A DNA stretch of 8,819 bases from NCBI GenBank assembly GCA_026397675.1, contig JAPLUH010000269.1:1-8819 (forward strand), in the 5' to 3' direction. The notes beneath the pieces were generated by a model that worked only from the letters and a program-made list of their open reading frames with translations, did not search any database and had not been told where the DNA came from. The position numbers were made by a program, and so were the translations under genes. Shown here in pieces: positions 7,843-8,819 of the stretch. Position 1 is the stretch's first letter; each line of letters starts with the position of its first letter. The DNA comes from Verrucomicrobiota bacterium (GTDB lineage: Bacteria; Verrucomicrobiota; Verrucomicrobiia; Limisphaerales; UBA9464).

Positions 7843-7935
7843 ACTGGGAGTGCCCAGGTTTGATTTTGTTCAAAAAATCTTCTCTGGGCACGGGCCTTGG
7901 AATCGGCGAATGCTGTGACTCCCAGTTGGGCTGGG
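7843..7935 (+). promoter_or_regulatory. Cluster of alternative inverted-repeat arms, candidate leader RNA switch
   Basis: Several pairings compete for the same bases. CTGGG (7844-7848) can pair with CCCAG (7853-7857) as a local 5-bp hairpin. That CCCAG is also part of the 7850-7891 palindrome. ACTGGGAGT (7843-7851) is a perfect 9-bp complement of ACTCCCAGT (7918-7926). CCCAG (7921-7925) can instead pair with CTGGG (7931-7935). Mutually exclusive pairings are typical of attenuators and riboswitches, but no known class is recognised, no promoter upstream is identified, and short GC-rich arms may occur by chance. Confidence 0.3.
7850..7891. repeat. 42-bp nested palindrome (possible operator or leader hairpin)
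   Basis: GTGCCCAG (7850-7857) and CTGGGCAC (7884-7891) are perfect 8-bp inverted arms. Inside them, after symmetric 4-nt unpaired gaps, GATTTT (7862-7867) pairs with AAAATC (7874-7879) around a 6-nt loop. All arms share one axis at about 7870.5. It could be a dimeric or tetrameric regulator site between the divergent genes, or an RNA hairpin about 100 nt before the plus-strand start. No T run follows on either side, so it is not a standard terminator. Confidence 0.6.
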
Positions 7936-7982
7936 AACAGACTTCCTACATGCTGCAACCATTTGCCACATCCGGTGTTTTT

Positions 7983-7986
7983 GAGG
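7983..7986 (+). promoter_or_regulatory. Probable ribosome binding site of the proline-rich protein gene
   Basis: GAGG lies eight bases before the ATG at 7995 but only two before the in-frame ATG at 7989. Spacing therefore favours 7995 as the start. A further in-frame ATG at 7950 has no such motif. Confidence 0.45.
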
Positions 7987-7994
7987 ACATGTCG

Positions 7995-8819
7995 ATGTCC
8001 CAGCAGGGAGCCGTTCACAGGCAGCATCCTTGGATCAACCGAAGAGCCGCCATGGTGGCTACTGGACTTCTCGCGGTCATGGCGTGTAATATCCGGGCTG
8101 ATAATATCCGGGCTGAGGATTTGAAGGCTCCCGCTGATTCAACGGCATCGCCGTCGTCAGAGCCGGCAGTGGAAGCGGTTTCTACCGGGCCCGAGGCATC
8201 GGTCGATCCTGAGACAGAGGCGGAACCGGCGGCGTTGGCTCATCGGTATGCCCGAATTCCCAAGCGCAACGCCTTCGGTATCAAACCGCCGCCGGCCGCG
8301 CCGCCGCCGCCCGAGCCCGAAAAGGAACCACCGAAGGATCGGCCGGAATTCTTCCTAACGGGATTTACGAGCATTCGAGGCGAAAAGCGGGCTTTCGTGG
8401 CCTATCAGCCCAAGGGCAAGCCAATCCAGTATCCTAGAGCCCTGATCTTGGAGGATGAAGTAAACGTCGCTGATGGCGTGCTTAAACTAGTCTCCATCGA
8501 TTCGATCGAAAAGACGGTGCTCATTGCCTTCAATGGCGAAGACATCCCCCTGAATTTTAAAGACAATGCCGTGAAGGTGCCAGGTTCTGGTGGCGCGCCC
8601 GGCGGGGCCGTTCCCGGCGCTCCGGGTCTTCCTCCGAGTGCATTGCGAGGTAACCAACCCCCTCCGCCGATTATGAACCAGCCGGGCAACAATTCTGGGG
8701 CGATGAACGGTGCCTTCTTTCCTGGGGCGGTTCCGGGAGGCCAGATGCCCACGGTTATTGGACGGGGTGGGGCTGTCCTGAGTGGTGGCGGCGGATTCGG
8801 CACGCTGCAAGCCACTCCC
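7995..8819 (+). CDS. Secreted proline-rich protein with a GspC/PilP-like core, N-terminal part (3' end outside the window)
   Basis: The frame is open to the last base (275 codons in view, no stop). Residues 17-31 (RRAAMVATGLLAVMAC) form a signal peptide. AC at 30-31 could be a lipoprotein lipobox (VMAC) or a signal peptidase I site. An acidic, Ala/Pro-rich linker (about 40-85) follows, then RNAFGIKPPPAAPPPPEPEK (91-110), a small beta-rich-looking domain (about 117-195: FFLTGFTSIRGEKRAFVAY, ALILEDEVNVADGVLKLVSI, KTVLIAFNGEDIPLNF), and a Gly/Pro/Asn-rich tail (from about 197). The order of Pro-rich linker, L-T-G segment and short beta domain resembles the periplasmic homology region of GspC and PilP, which contact secretins. 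Similar proteins occur in Verrucomicrobia, but the function is unproven. Start choice rests on GAGG spacing; 7989 and 7950 are in-frame alternatives. Confidence 0.75.
   Translation, partial: MSQQGAVHRQHPWINRRAAMVATGLLAVMACNIRADNIRAEDLKAPADSTASPSSEPAVEAVSTGPEASVDPETEAEPAALAHRYARIPKRNAFGIKPPPAAPPPPEPEKEPPKDRPEFFLTGFTSIRGEKRAFVAYQPKGKPIQYPRALILEDEVNVADGVLKLVSIDSIEKTVLIAFNGEDIPLNFKDNAVKVPGSGGAPGGAVPGAPGLPPSALRGNQPPPPIMNQPGNNSGAMNGAFFPGAVPGGQMPTVIGRGGAVLSGGGGFGTLQATP
8087..8116 (+). repeat. 15-bp perfect tandem repeat, in frame
   Basis: TAATATCCGGGCTGA occurs twice head to tail (8087-8101 and 8102-8116). It lies just after the signal peptide and encodes NIRAD then NIRAE. As 15 is a multiple of three, gain or loss of a copy keeps the frame, consistent with replication slippage. 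Confidence 0.9.

Larger units (their letters stand above)
7687..7994. other. Divergent intergenic region, probable promoter and leader region for both flanking genes
   Basis: These 308 bases lie between the starts of the DUF2723 gene (leftward) and the proline-rich protein gene (rightward). No ORF in it looks like a protein; the frames present extend from shadows of the neighbours. I could not find a convincing -35/-10 pair on either strand: TTGACT at 7794 and TGTAAT at 7753 lack partners at proper spacing. The right half (7843-7935) is dense in inverted CTGGG/CCCAG arms, listed separately. The left half (7687-7840) shows nothing recognisable. Confidence 0.6.

Noticed and set aside
8008..8085. 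Twin-arginine (Tat) signal in the right-hand protein (NRRAAM)
   Set aside because: The motif lacks the usual residues around the two arginines (S/T before, F-L-K after); a Sec-type or lipoprotein signal fits better.
8405..8815. Minus-strand ORF rich in Pro and Gly opposite the right-hand gene
   Set aside because: Its composition is the complement of the Pro/Gly-rich coding strand; the plus-strand frame has a signal peptide and a domain.

Overview
The window looks like chromosomal DNA of a Verrucomicrobiota-type bacterium with moderately high GC. This placement is inference. It rests on a large DUF2723 membrane protein whose extracytoplasmic part has the form I associate with that phylum, and on a proline-rich secreted protein with an RNAFG...LTGFTSIRG core. 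No phage, transposon, CRISPR or RNA gene was found.

Layout. Positions 1-2665 (+) hold the 3' end of an oligopeptide-binding protein gene (oppA-like), then oppB and oppC. The three genes are joined by two ATGA start/stop overlaps and form one operon. The ATP-binding subunits are not here, because a strong hairpin (2668-2700) starts three bases after the oppC stop. Read on the minus strand, that hairpin is an excellent intrinsic terminator for the convergent operon on the right. Positions 2771-7686 (-) hold that operon: a DUF2723 (TMEM260-like, putative protein O-mannosyltransferase) gene with a C-terminal TPR region, then a class I aspartate-type aminotransferase. Both are broken as written. 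The DUF2723 gene is split by what looks like one extra base in a GGGG run (5375-5378). The aminotransferase is out of frame near 3113-3131, where about 14 nt encoding the conserved STSNP loop appear to be missing. Everything on both sides of each break looks intact, so sequencing or assembly errors and very recent decay are the two explanations.

Positions 7687-7994 form a divergent intergenic region. It carries a 42-bp nested palindrome and several further CTGGG/CCCAG arms that can pair in mutually exclusive ways, which is the most unusual non-coding signal here. Positions 7995-8819 (+) hold the start of a signal-peptide-bearing, proline-rich protein with a small core resembling GspC/PilP periplasmic domains. 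It runs off the window.

Functionally, the left operon imports peptides. The middle operon probably modifies envelope proteins (DUF2723) and, if intact, interconverts aspartate or related amino acids. The right-hand gene is probably an envelope or secretion component. I see no clearly new multi-gene system; the best leads are the intergenic palindrome cluster and the bacterial TMTC-like GT-C plus TPR architecture.
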